Positions 17,787 to 27,089 of a stretch of DNA of 64,000 nucleotides are shown here, piece by piece. The stretch is taken from positions 124,001-188,000 of the forward strand of contig NZ_BAABJH010000002.1 in assembly GCF_039543205.1 (NCBI RefSeq), written 5' to 3'. A program made the translations under genes and the position numbers. The number at the start of each line of letters is the position of its first letter. Position 1 is the stretch's first letter. The DNA comes from Flaviramulus_B aquimarinus. Lineage in GTDB: Bacteria > Bacteroidota > Bacteroidia > Flavobacteriales > Flavobacteriaceae. Under the pieces are notes generated by a model that worked only from the letters and a program-made list of their open reading frames with translations, searched no databases and was not told the origin of the DNA.

Positions 17787-19877
17787 ATGAGTAAAGGAAT
17801 TTATGTCGCTACAATCGAGCCTAACAGTGGTAAATCTGTTGTGGTACTTGGTCTTATGCGAATGCTTTTAGGGAAAACTGCCAAAGTAGGGTATTTTAGA
17901 CCTATTATTGAAGATACCGAAAATAACGAAATGGACAACCATATCCATACCGTCATCTCGCATTTTGAAATTGATATTAACTACAAAAAGACGTTTGCTT
18001 ATACCCGAAATGAAGTCCTTGATTTATACAACAAAGGGAAATCTGGTGATGTTATTGATGAAATTATTAGGAAGTATAAATACCTTGAAGAGCATTTTGA
18101 TTTTGTTTTAGTTGAAGGTACTGACTTTTCGCATGAAAATTCCAGCCTAGAATTAGATATCAATATTCTAATTTCCAAAAACTTAGGGTTACCTGTTATT
18201 ATAGTGTCACAAGGGGATGGTAAAAAATTACCAGAAATTGTTGATAATGTTCAGTTAGCACATGATACATTCAAAGAGGAAGTTGATGTACTTTCCATCA
18301 TGACAAATAAAATTAATCCTGAGGCTGTATCAAACTTAAAGCAACTTTTAAAAACACGAATTAATGGTGATACCGATATTACCGTGATTCCAAAAATTAA
18401 AAGTCTTTCAAGCCCGACTATTAAAGAAATTGTTAGAACTTTAGAAGGCCATTTTCTTTTTGGAAAAGAGATGCTAAATAATCAGGTAGAAAACTTTGGA
18501 GTGGGCACCATGCAATTACGTAATTACCTGAACCAATTAAAAGACGACTCATTAGTCATTACAGCTGGCGACCGAGCCGATATTATTTTAGGTGCGCTAC
18601 AAGCAAATATTTCAAAGAATTATCCTAAAATTTCTGGAATTATTTTAACGGGCGGCCTCATACCAGAAGATTCTATTTTAAAATTAATAGAAGGGCTTTC
18701 CAGTGTTGTACCAATCATTAGTGTTAAAGGCGGCACATTTTCAGTTACCAATGATATAGGAAAAATAAAATCTAGAATTTATGCTGAAAATATTGAAAAG
18801 ATAGAAACTTCTATCGCTACATTTGAAAAGCATGTGAATACTGACAAATTATCAAATGACTTAATTACGTTTCAATCCGATATTTTTACACCAAGGATGT
18901 TTCAATACAATTTATTGCAACGTGCTTTAAAGAACAAAAAGCACATTGTTCTGCCAGAGGGTTATGATGAGCGCGTATTACGGGCAGCTGCAAGATTAAT
19001 TGATGCTCATGTTGTTGAGTTAACTTTAATTGGAGAAAAAGAAAAAATTAGAGAACGTATAGAACGATATGATATTCCTCTAAATATTGATGATATCAAT
19101 ACTGTTTCTCCACAAAAATCACCTCATTTTAAAGATTATGTAAATACATTTTATGAACTCAGAAAACATAAAAATGTAAACCTGGATATGGCAAGGGATG
19201 CCATGTCTGACGTCTCCTATTTTGCAACCATGATGATTTACAAAGGCCATGCAGATGGTATGGTTTCTGGTGCAGTACACACTACAGCACATACTTTACG
19301 TCCTGCCTTACAATTTATAAAAACCAAACCTGGAGTTAATATTGTGTCATCCGTGTTTTTTATGTGCTTGGAAGATCGTGTATCTATATTTGGCGATTGT
19401 GCTATTAACCCAAATCCTAATGCCGAACAATTAGCAGAAATAGCCATTTCATCTGCAAAAACCGCTAAAGATTTTGGTGTTGAACCTAAAGTGGCCATGT
19501 TATCCTATTCCTCAGGTGCTTCTGGAAAAGGCGAAGATGTTGATCGTGTTAGAAAAGCTACCGAAATAGCAAAAGCCAAAGTACCAAGCTTAAAAATTGA
19601 AGGCCCAATTCAATACGATGCTGCAGTTGATATTCGTATTGGAAAAAGTAAATTACCCGATTCTGAAGTTGCGGGACAGGCCAGTGTCTTAATTTTCCCT
19701 GATTTAAATACAGGAAACAATACCTATAAAGCTGTACAACGTGAAACCGGTGCACTTGCTATTGGTCCGATGTTACAAGGACTTAACAAACCTGTAAACG
19801 ATTTAAGTAGAGGCTGTACTGCAGATGATATTTATAGTACTGTAATTATAACCGCCATCCAAGCTCAAGATCTTTAA
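17787..19877 (+). CDS. pta: Phosphate acetyltransferase
   Basis: Interconverts acetyl-CoA and acetyl phosphate. The 696-residue protein is the long form: an N-terminal BioD-like P-loop domain (about 1-215; TIEPNSGKSVVVLGL), a DRTGG domain (about 216-330), and the catalytic PTA domain (about 375-696; LPEGYDERVLRAA, GMVSGAVHTTAHTLRP, YSSGASGKGEDVDRV). The N-terminal domains are regulatory in the E. coli enzyme. ackA follows after three bases, making the standard acetate module. Confidence 0.96.
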   Translation: MSKGIYVATIEPNSGKSVVVLGLMRMLLGKTAKVGYFRPIIEDTENNEMDNHIHTVISHFEIDINYKKTFAYTRNEVLDLYNKGKSGDVIDEIIRKYKYLEEHFDFVLVEGTDFSHENSSLELDINILISKNLGLPVIIVSQGDGKKLPEIVDNVQLAHDTFKEEVDVLSIMTNKINPEAVSNLKQLLKTRINGDTDITVIPKIKSLSSPTIKEIVRTLEGHFLFGKEMLNNQVENFGVGTMQLRNYLNQLKDDSLVITAGDRADIILGALQANISKNYPKISGIILTGGLIPEDSILKLIEGLSSVVPIISVKGGTFSVTNDIGKIKSRIYAENIEKIETSIATFEKHVNTDKLSNDLITFQSDIFTPRMFQYNLLQRALKNKKHIVLPEGYDERVLRAAARLIDAHVVELTLIGEKEKIRERIERYDIPLNIDDINTVSPQKSPHFKDYVNTFYELRKHKNVNLDMARDAMSDVSYFATMMIYKGHADGMVSGAVHTTAHTLRPALQFIKTKPGVNIVSSVFFMCLEDRVSIFGDCAINPNPNAEQLAEIAISSAKTAKDFGVEPKVAMLSYSSGASGKGEDVDRVRKATEIAKAKVPSLKIEGPIQYDAAVDIRIGKSKLPDSEVAGQASVLIFPDLNTGNNTYKAVQRETGALAIGPMLQGLNKPVNDLSRGCTADDIYSTVIITAIQAQDL

Positions 19878-19880
19878 TCC

Positions 19881-21068
19881 ATGCAAGTATTAGTTTTAAA
19901 TTCAGGAAGTTCATCATTAAAATTTCAATTATTCTCCATGCCAGAAAAAACAATTCTTTGTTCTGGTTTAATTGAACGTATTGGGTTTAATGATGCTAAA
20001 TTCAAATTCAAAACGGATACAGAGACTATTGAAGTTATTGAAGCGATACCCGACCATAAATTTGGATTGGAGTTATTATCGAAACAATTATTAAATAAAG
20101 ATACCGGCATTATAAAAACCGCTAATGCCATTGATATTGTTGGACATCGTGTTGTGCATGGCGGTAAGCATTTTAGTAATACTACTGAAATAACCAAAGC
20201 TGTTAAAGAAAAAATAAAAGCATTATCGTCATTGGCACCTTTGCACAATCCTGCTAATTTGGAAGGTATTGAGGTTGCTGAAGCTATTTTTTCAAACGCC
20301 AAACAAGTTGCTGTTTTTGATACTGCATTCCACCAAACTATTCCAGAACACGCCTATAAATATGCCATTCCAAATAGGTTTTTAGAGGAACACCATATCC
20401 GTTTATACGGATTTCATGGGACGAGTCATAAATATGTTTCAGAAAAAGCTATTGATTTTTTAGGCACAGAACATTCAAAAATCATAACTATTCATTTGGG
20501 AAATGGGTGTAGTATGACTGCCATTAAAAACGGAAAAAGCATTGATCATTCTTTAGGGTTTTCTCCAGTAAATGGCTTAATAATGGGGACACGCTCTGGG
20601 GATATTGACCAGTCCATCATATTTCATATAGCAAAAAAATTCAATTATAGCCTGGATGAAATCAACTCCCTTTTACAAAAAGAAAGTGGCATGTTGGGTT
20701 TAACTGGGTTTAGCGATTTAAGAGATATTCAGGCTGAAGCCGAAAAAGGAAATAAAGCCTGTCAATTAGCATTGCATATGAATGCTTACCGAATTAAGAA
20801 ATACATTGGCAGTTATGCTGCTATTATGAATGGATTAGATGCTATTGTATTTACTGCTGGTATTGGAGAAAACTCCATTGAAATGCGTGAACGTATTTGT
20901 AATGAATTGGACTATCTAGGTATTCTGTTAGATAAAAACAAAAATGATATAAGACCGGATAAGCTTACAGATGTTAGTGCCAAAAATTCTAAAGTTACGG
21001 TATTGATAATCCCTACTAATGAGGAGTTAGAAATTGCTAAACAGTCTGTAGCTTTATTCAAAAATTAA
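19881..21068 (+). CDS. ackA: Acetate kinase
   Basis: Converts acetyl phosphate and ADP to acetate and ATP, or the reverse. The 395-residue protein has LVLNSGSSSLKFQLF at the N-terminus, GHRVVHGG, the catalytic FHGTSHKYVS, the phosphate loop HLGNGCSM, and TAGIGENS. It is coupled to pta. Its 3' end overlaps the convergent lipoprotein gene by 15 bases, so there is no room for a terminator between them. Confidence 0.97.
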   Translation: MQVLVLNSGSSSLKFQLFSMPEKTILCSGLIERIGFNDAKFKFKTDTETIEVIEAIPDHKFGLELLSKQLLNKDTGIIKTANAIDIVGHRVVHGGKHFSNTTEITKAVKEKIKALSSLAPLHNPANLEGIEVAEAIFSNAKQVAVFDTAFHQTIPEHAYKYAIPNRFLEEHHIRLYGFHGTSHKYVSEKAIDFLGTEHSKIITIHLGNGCSMTAIKNGKSIDHSLGFSPVNGLIMGTRSGDIDQSIIFHIAKKFNYSLDEINSLLQKESGMLGLTGFSDLRDIQAEAEKGNKACQLALHMNAYRIKKYIGSYAAIMNGLDAIVFTAGIGENSIEMRERICNELDYLGILLDKNKNDIRPDKLTDVSAKNSKVTVLIIPTNEELEIAKQSVALFKN

Positions 21069-21800
21069 ACGTCCTTTATAGACTTCTTCAACATCAATAA
21101 CAGGAGGTTTATTTACTGAAATAACATTTCCTACACCGGATATTTTTCCTTTTATTTCTTGTTGTGGATTTACAATCATATCGTTAGAACTTCTATTGGA
21201 TATGACAACATTTTCTGCAATTAGGTTTCGTCCTTCAAAACGGGATGTACCTGCTGAAAAGGTAACATTCAAATTATCTGTTTCCCCTGAAATATAACAT
21301 ATGGATATGTTATTAAATACCAAACTAAAATTGGTATTATTAATCTGTAATCTAAAATCGCCAACGTTAAATAATTCTGAATCACTAAAATCTTCTGATA
21401 AGACTTTTAAATTTGGATACGTTAAAACTCCATCCGAACTCACCTCATACTGTGTAGAACTTCGTATTTCTGTTATATTTGGTGAGGTTACGTAAACTTT
21501 GGTGATCCCATAGTCTCGTATATAGTTGCATGCGTTATTATCAGTTAAAGTTAATTTATCATCCGCTACAATTGCAGTCACATCATTCATTAAATTTTGG
21601 CCTGTTTCAATAACGACGCTTTGCATAGCACCTTCTTTAATAATCAATTCTATATCGCGATTTACTAATATTTTATTAAAATCAGAAAGCTCAATTTCTT
21701 GTTGAATAATAGGTCCTGCTTTTTGAAAACAATCACCAGAATTTTCACTATCACAGGCTATAATTAAACTAAAAACGATTATGTAAATTATTTTTTTCAT
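21054..21800 (-). CDS. Lipoprotein with a head GIN (DUF2807) domain
   Basis: A 248-residue lipoprotein: a 15-residue signal ends at the lipobox IIAC with Cys16. The rest is a repetitive beta-helix-like DUF2807 domain, with the family opening IELSDFNKILVNRDIELIIKEG and alternating short strands and Asn/Ser turns. It probably sits in the periplasm or on the outer membrane. No biochemical role is established for the family. The last codons overlap the end of ackA on the other strand. Confidence 0.87.
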   Translation of the reverse strand: MKKIIYIIVFSLIIACDSENSGDCFQKAGPIIQQEIELSDFNKILVNRDIELIIKEGAMQSVVIETGQNLMNDVTAIVADDKLTLTDNNACNYIRDYGITKVYVTSPNITEIRSSTQYEVSSDGVLTYPNLKVLSEDFSDSELFNVGDFRLQINNTNFSLVFNNISICYISGETDNLNVTFSAGTSRFEGRNLIAENVVISNRSSNDMIVNPQQEIKGKISGVGNVISVNKPPVIDVEEVYKGRLIFE

Positions 21801-21902
21801 GTATTGTTACTCCTAGAATCCCTTAATAATTATCGGTAAAAACATCTATTATTATTTTTAAACTTCAATTCATACGATTTGTGTTTCAACAAGAATGTAT
21901 AT

Positions 21903-23003
21903 TTACAACCTTACACCTAGTCCAAACTCTACACCCTCTGCTCTTGCTCCATGAGCTTTAAGCGTTAAAGCTGCAAACCACTTTTTAGCAAAATACCGTT
22001 TTAAACCTATTCTAACATAAACTCGGCCTTCAAAATCAAAAGGATAATATACATAATACCCCAGTTGTGTTTCTAAAGATGTTTTATTTACAAATAACTC
22101 ATGCCCTGCAAAAACACCAATACGTTTATGATCTTCATCACCTGATATATTTTCTTCTGGAAACGAAACGCTTTTATAATATATAAGCTCTTTTAAAAAG
22201 TTTGAAAAAAACACATCTGCCCCTAATTGAAATGCACTTTTTTTATTAATACGCTTATCAGCATAAGCAGAAATTACATACATGGCATACTGCCCACTAC
22301 CAACAACATCGCTTTCATTAATACCGGTTCGAAACGCTAAATTGTATTTAATAGGTTCCGAAAATGCTTGGTCTTGCTTTTTATCTATAGTGTGTTGGTA
22401 TTCTAAATCTTGATTATCTAAACTATAGGTAACGCCCACATTAAAGGTTATGGAATTAGTGCCGTTATTAGGCGATTTAACATTTGCATTGGAGTAATGA
22501 ATTAATGAAAATCCAGCCTGCAAACCAAATTTATCTATAATACGCTCCTTTTTATAATTAAGCATGACATAGGTGCTACTCCCAAATTTAGATCCAAATG
22601 CTACATTTTTGAAATTGGTTTCTTTATGATATGGGTTTGTATTATAGGACAGACCTTGTCCAATCCGAAACATTATATTTCGCTTTAAAAAATAAAAGTT
22701 ATAATGTGCATAGAGTGCATAGTTGTTCCCTAAAATATCATTCTTCATATTTTGATAAGAAAATGACACACCATAATCGGGATAGTTAAAACGCTGTTCC
22801 CAATCTTCAAAACCATAGGTTTTTTTATTCCACGCTAAAATAACACCTTTGGGATGTCCTTTTATTAAATGAAGAATTTCGTTGTTATGTAATGCAATAT
22901 TTCCTCTGAAGTAATTAACATCAATATAGGATGTATGCGTCTTATCTTGAGCAAAAGAAAAGCTAAAAACTAAACAGAAAACACATAAAAATATTTGGCG
23001 CAT
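21903..23003 (-). CDS. PagL-like acyloxyacyl hydrolase family outer membrane protein
   Basis: A 366-residue exported protein (signal peptide MRQIFLCVFCLVFSFSFA) with an outer-membrane beta-barrel pattern. The lipid A 3-O-deacylase motif is recognisable: His169 and Ser171 in HYSNANVKSPNNG, followed by alternating strands (NSITFNVGVTYSL). The Glu that completes the PagL triad (14 residues after the His) is Asn183 here. It may remodel lipid A, use another acid, or be inactive. A second barrel-like half follows, longer than in PagL. It is the gene beyond metF in the same direction. Confidence 0.72.
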   Translation of the reverse strand: MRQIFLCVFCLVFSFSFAQDKTHTSYIDVNYFRGNIALHNNEILHLIKGHPKGVILAWNKKTYGFEDWEQRFNYPDYGVSFSYQNMKNDILGNNYALYAHYNFYFLKRNIMFRIGQGLSYNTNPYHKETNFKNVAFGSKFGSSTYVMLNYKKERIIDKFGLQAGFSLIHYSNANVKSPNNGTNSITFNVGVTYSLDNQDLEYQHTIDKKQDQAFSEPIKYNLAFRTGINESDVVGSGQYAMYVISAYADKRINKKSAFQLGADVFFSNFLKELIYYKSVSFPEENISGDEDHKRIGVFAGHELFVNKTSLETQLGYYVYYPFDFEGRVYVRIGLKRYFAKKWFAALTLKAHGARAEGVEFGLGVRL

Positions 23004-23038
23004 AAATAGGTCTTACGGCTGCAAAAATAACTTAATTA

Positions 23039-23992
23039 TTAAAACAATGCTGATGCTATGGCTTTTATATTGTCACTTTTACCCATCGAGTAATAATGTA
23101 GCACAGGAACACCAGCATCTAATAATTCTTTAGACTGCTGTATACACCACTCAACTCCCACTTGTCGCACTTGCTTATTATCTTTACATTTTTCAACTTC
23201 TTGAATTAATGATTCAGGTAAATCAATTTTAAAAACCTGTGGTAATAATTGCAAATGTCGGTTTACGGCAATAGGTTTAATACCTGGAACGATAGGTACA
23301 TTTATCCCATCTTTTTTTGCTGCTTCAACAAATTCAAAATACTTCTGATTATCAAAAAACATTTGAGTAACTACATAATCTGCACCAGCATCAACCTTTT
23401 CTTTTAAGCGTTTTAAATCGGTTTTCATTGATGGCGCTTCTAAATGTTTTTCGGGGTAACCTGCAACGCCTATACAGAAATCGGCTTTATCATCAACATC
23501 TAAAACACCGTGTAAATACCGTCCTGAGTTTAAATTCTGAATTTGATTTACGAGTTGTGTGGCATAAGAATGTCCGCCTTTTGTGGCTTTAAAATATTGC
23601 TCGCCTTTCATAGCGTCACCACGCAATGCCATAACATTATTTATGCCTAGATAATGGCAATCCACTAATAAATACTCGGTTTCTTCTTTAGTAAAACCAC
23701 CACATAACACGTGTGGCACGGTATCCACATTGTACTTATGTTTAATAGCTGCGCAAATCCCTAAAGTGCCAGGTCGCATTCTCGTAATTTTCCTATCAAA
23801 TAGTCCTTCTTTTTCAATATAAATGAACTCCTCTCTCGAGGTTGTTACATCAATAAAAGGTGGATTAAACTCCATTAACGGATCTATATTGTTATAAAGC
23901 TCCTGGATATTCTTTCCCTTTTTTGGTGGTATAATTTCAAACGAAAATAATGTTTTCCCGTTAGCGTTTTTTATGTGATCTGTTACTTTCAT
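23039..23992 (-). CDS. metF: Methylenetetrahydrofolate reductase
   Basis: An FAD-dependent TIM-barrel enzyme that reduces 5,10-methylene-THF to 5-methyl-THF, the methyl donor for MetH. FSFEIIPPKKGKN, the catalytic Glu in the SFEIIPP block, LCGGFTKEE and LRGD are seen. I start at ATG 23992 (MKVTDHIKN), giving 317 residues. The longer TTG version adds MEGLERL from the C/G-rich repeat. It closes the metH operon under the SAM riboswitch. Confidence 0.95.
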   Translation of the reverse strand: MKVTDHIKNANGKTLFSFEIIPPKKGKNIQELYNNIDPLMEFNPPFIDVTTSREEFIYIEKEGLFDRKITRMRPGTLGICAAIKHKYNVDTVPHVLCGGFTKEETEYLLVDCHYLGINNVMALRGDAMKGEQYFKATKGGHSYATQLVNQIQNLNSGRYLHGVLDVDDKADFCIGVAGYPEKHLEAPSMKTDLKRLKEKVDAGADYVVTQMFFDNQKYFEFVEAAKKDGINVPIVPGIKPIAVNRHLQLLPQVFKIDLPESLIQEVEKCKDNKQVRQVGVEWCIQQSKELLDAGVPVLHYYSMGKSDNIKAIASALF

Positions 23993-24035
23993 AAGCCTCT
24001 CCAACCCCTCCAAAGTAGGGGCTTTAAATGAGTGT
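23993..24035 (-). repeat. C/G-rich intercistronic repeat before metF
   Basis: On the minus strand CCCCTACTTTGGAGGGG is followed by TTGGAGAGGCTT and then the metF ATG. It is a relative of the block before tyrA (14259-14294). Its composition stands out from the AT-rich sequence around it. Confidence 0.5.
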
Positions 24036-24116
24036 TTTAATTTTTAATACCTTTTTCTATAAATTTATTATCTGCTTTCTATTTCTTCTTCCTTTCGGGT
24101 AGGTCAAGCAGTGTTT

Positions 24117-26792
24117 TTACTCTTCTGCTAGGTTTGGATGCATCCATTTTCTAGCTTTTCCCTTATCAATGTTTTTTCTTCTAGCATAATCTGTTAATTG
24201 GTCGTCGGTAATTTTACCTAAACCAAAATACTTAGCTTCAGGATTTCCAAAATAATAACCTGAAACCGCTGCCGCTGGCCACATGGCTAAACTTTCGGTT
24301 AATGTTACGCCTATCAATTTTTCCACATCAAGCAACGCCCAAATGGTTTCTTTTTCTAAATGGTCTGGACATGCTGGATAGCCTGGTGCTGGACGAATGC
24401 CTTTATAGCTTTCTTTAATTAAATCATCGTTACTTAAATCTTCATTAACAGCATACCCCCAATGTTTGGTTCTTATTTGCTTATGCAAATATTCGGCAAA
24501 AGCTTCCGCAAATCTATCGGCTATAGCTTGTGCCATAATGGCGCTATAGTCATCATCTTTTGCTTTGTAACTATCGGCTAATTCTTGTGCTCCAAAAATC
24601 CCTACACAAAATGCTCCCATATAATCTATTTTACCAGATGCTTTTGGCGCTATAAAATCTGCTAAAGCATGATTAGGAATTCCATCTCGTTTTTTTAATT
24701 GCTGGCGCAAGGTTCTAAAAACAGCTATTTCTTGACCTTTCTTTTGAATAGAAATATCATCTTCGTTAATTGAATTCGCTTCAAACAATCCAAATACAGC
24801 TTTTGGCTTTAATAATTGCTTTGCTATTATTTGTTGAATCATCTCTTGAGCATCTTCATACAATTGCCTCGCTTGTTCTCCAACCACCTCATCTTTTAAA
24901 ATATCTGGATATTTACCATGTAAGTCCCAGCTTCTAAAAAACGGGCTCCAATCAATAAATGGCAATAATTCTTTTAAACTTAATTGCTTTAAAATTTGAA
25001 CCCCTAACTCTTTAGGTTTTATAATTTCAGAAGTGTGCCAATCTATTTTATATTTCCTATTTCGTGCTTCTTCAATAGATATATATGATTTTTCCTTGCC
25101 ACGTTTTAAAAACTTGATTCGAAATTCATCATAATCGGTTTTCAGCTTAGCTATATATTCATTTGATGTTTTCTTATTCAATAAATCGCCAACTACGGTT
25201 ACTGCTCTTGAAGCATCATTGACATGTACTACTGCATTCTTATACTGTGTATCAATCTTAACCGCTGTATGCGCTTTTGATGTGGTTGCACCGCCTATGA
25301 GCAATGGCAATTCAAAATTTTGGCGTTGCATTTCTTTTGCTAAATACACCATTTCATCTAATGATGGTGTGATTAGCCCAGATAATCCAATAACATCTAC
25401 ACGTTCTTTTATGGCTGTTTCTATAATTTTTTCAGGTGGTACCATAACCCCTAAATCAACTATTTCATAATTGTTACAGGCCAATACAACACTTACAATA
25501 TTTTTACCAATATCGTGTACATCGCCTTTTACGGTAGCCATTAATATTTTACCAACGGGTTCTGACTTATCTGATTTTTCAGCTTCTATAAATGGATTCA
25601 AATACCCAACAGCCTTTTTCATCACACGAGCTGATTTTACTACCTGTGGTAAAAACATTTTTCCTGCACCAAACAAATCACCGACCACATTCATACCTGC
25701 CATTAAATTTCCTTCAATAACGTCTATTGGTTTATTGGCTGCTTGTCTTGCTTCTTCTATGTCTTCAATAATAAAGGCATCGAGCCCTTTAACTAGGGCA
25801 TGTGTAATTCTATCTTGTAATGGGTTATCTCGCCACGATAAATCCACTGTTTTTTCTACTTTAGTTCCTTTTACGGTTTCTGCAAAATCCAATAAGCGCT
25901 CTGTAGCATCATCACGTCTATTGAGTACCACATCTTCAACATATTTCAATAAATCTTTTGGAATATCATCATAAATCTCAAGCATTGCTGGGTTTACAAT
26001 CCCCATATTCATACCTGCTTGTATGGCGTGATATAAAAACACGGAATGCATCGCCTCTCGGACTGTATTGTTCCCTCTAAATGAAAACGAAACATTACTT
26101 ACGCCACCACTAACACTAACATTCTCTAGATTTTCTCTAACCCAACGCGTGGCTTCTATAAAATCAATAGCATTTTTACGATGCTCGTCCATTCCTGTAG
26201 CCACAGGAAATATATTCAAATCGAAAATAATATCTTCAGACGGAAAACCAACTTTGTTTACCAATACATCATAAGAACGTTTTGCAATTTCTATTCTACG
26301 CTCATAATTATCGGCTTGTCCAACCTCATCAAAAGCCATAACAATGACTGCAGCGCCGTATCGTTTTATTTGTGTTGCTTCCCAAATAAACTTTTCTTCG
26401 CCTTCTTTTAAGGAAATGGAGTTTACTACACATTTCCCTTGTACTACTTGAAGTCCTGCTTCAATAATTTCCCATTTAGAAGAATCAATCATCATAGGAA
26501 CACGGCAAATATCTGGCTCAGCAGCAATTAAATTCAGAAAACGCACCATGGCTTCTTTTCCTTCAATTAGGCCATCATCCATGTTAATATCAACAATTTG
26601 AGCACCACCATCTACCTGATGTCTTGCAATATCTAAAGCTTCATCAAATTTTTCTTCTTTAATCAATCGTAAAAATTTACGAGACCCAGCGACATTGGTT
26701 CGCTCCCCAACATTTATAAAATTGCTGTTTTCGTTTAAAACCAATGGTTCTAAACCTGACAATTTCATATATTTTGTTTGTTTTATTTTCAT
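24117..26792 (-). CDS. metH: Cobalamin-dependent methionine synthase, C-terminal modules (split MetH)
   Basis: An 891-residue protein with three of the four MetH modules: pterin (methyl-THF) binding (about 10-280; FINVGERTNVAGS), cobalamin cap and Rossmann domains (about 300-540; KGDVHDIGKNIV with the cobalt-ligating His), and the SAM-binding activation domain (about 560-891; RPAPGYPACPDH). The homocysteine module is encoded separately upstream. Its start overlaps the end of the small ABM-domain gene by one base. Confidence 0.96.
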   Translation of the reverse strand: MKIKQTKYMKLSGLEPLVLNENSNFINVGERTNVAGSRKFLRLIKEEKFDEALDIARHQVDGGAQIVDINMDDGLIEGKEAMVRFLNLIAAEPDICRVPMMIDSSKWEIIEAGLQVVQGKCVVNSISLKEGEEKFIWEATQIKRYGAAVIVMAFDEVGQADNYERRIEIAKRSYDVLVNKVGFPSEDIIFDLNIFPVATGMDEHRKNAIDFIEATRWVRENLENVSVSGGVSNVSFSFRGNNTVREAMHSVFLYHAIQAGMNMGIVNPAMLEIYDDIPKDLLKYVEDVVLNRRDDATERLLDFAETVKGTKVEKTVDLSWRDNPLQDRITHALVKGLDAFIIEDIEEARQAANKPIDVIEGNLMAGMNVVGDLFGAGKMFLPQVVKSARVMKKAVGYLNPFIEAEKSDKSEPVGKILMATVKGDVHDIGKNIVSVVLACNNYEIVDLGVMVPPEKIIETAIKERVDVIGLSGLITPSLDEMVYLAKEMQRQNFELPLLIGGATTSKAHTAVKIDTQYKNAVVHVNDASRAVTVVGDLLNKKTSNEYIAKLKTDYDEFRIKFLKRGKEKSYISIEEARNRKYKIDWHTSEIIKPKELGVQILKQLSLKELLPFIDWSPFFRSWDLHGKYPDILKDEVVGEQARQLYEDAQEMIQQIIAKQLLKPKAVFGLFEANSINEDDISIQKKGQEIAVFRTLRQQLKKRDGIPNHALADFIAPKASGKIDYMGAFCVGIFGAQELADSYKAKDDDYSAIMAQAIADRFAEAFAEYLHKQIRTKHWGYAVNEDLSNDDLIKESYKGIRPAPGYPACPDHLEKETIWALLDVEKLIGVTLTESLAMWPAAAVSGYYFGNPEAKYFGLGKITDDQLTDYARRKNIDKGKARKWMHPNLAEE

Positions 26793-27073
26793 TATTTATA
26801 ATGTTCTACTGTTGGAAACGGCTCATAAAAATGATGCAATAAAGCTTTCCATTCTTGATATTCTTTAGACTCTCTGAAACCAACTTCATGGTCTTCTAAT
26901 GTTTTCCAGTTTACTAATAAAAGGTATTTATCGTTTTCTTCAATACACTTTTTAAGCTGATGTGAAATATAGCCATTCATTGATAAAATAATAGCTTCTG
27001 CTTTTTTGAAATTTGTTTCAAATTCTACAGAAAGACCTTTCTTTATGTTTAGTGTGGCTACTTCTAGTATCAT
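26792..27073 (-). CDS. Small ABM-domain protein inside the split metH locus
   Basis: A 93-residue protein with the antibiotic biosynthesis monooxygenase (ABM, dimeric alpha-beta barrel) pattern: LEVATLNIKKGLSVEFETNF, a central YLLLVNWKTLEDHEVGF, and a C-terminal PTVEHYK. These include quinol oxygenases, haem-binding proteins and many of unknown role. It lies 16 bases after the homocysteine-module gene and is coupled to the cobalamin-module gene, so it is made with both. A role in methionine synthesis is possible but not shown. Confidence 0.85.
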   Translation of the reverse strand: MILEVATLNIKKGLSVEFETNFKKAEAIILSMNGYISHQLKKCIEENDKYLLLVNWKTLEDHEVGFRESKEYQEWKALLHHFYEPFPTVEHYK

Positions 27074-27089
27074 GATTCCAAACTCTTTT

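Noticed and set aside
25219..25974. Two plus-strand ORFs of 83 and 167 codons inside metH
   Set aside because: Both are antisense shadows of a well-conserved enzyme; the composition reflects the reverse complement of its codons.
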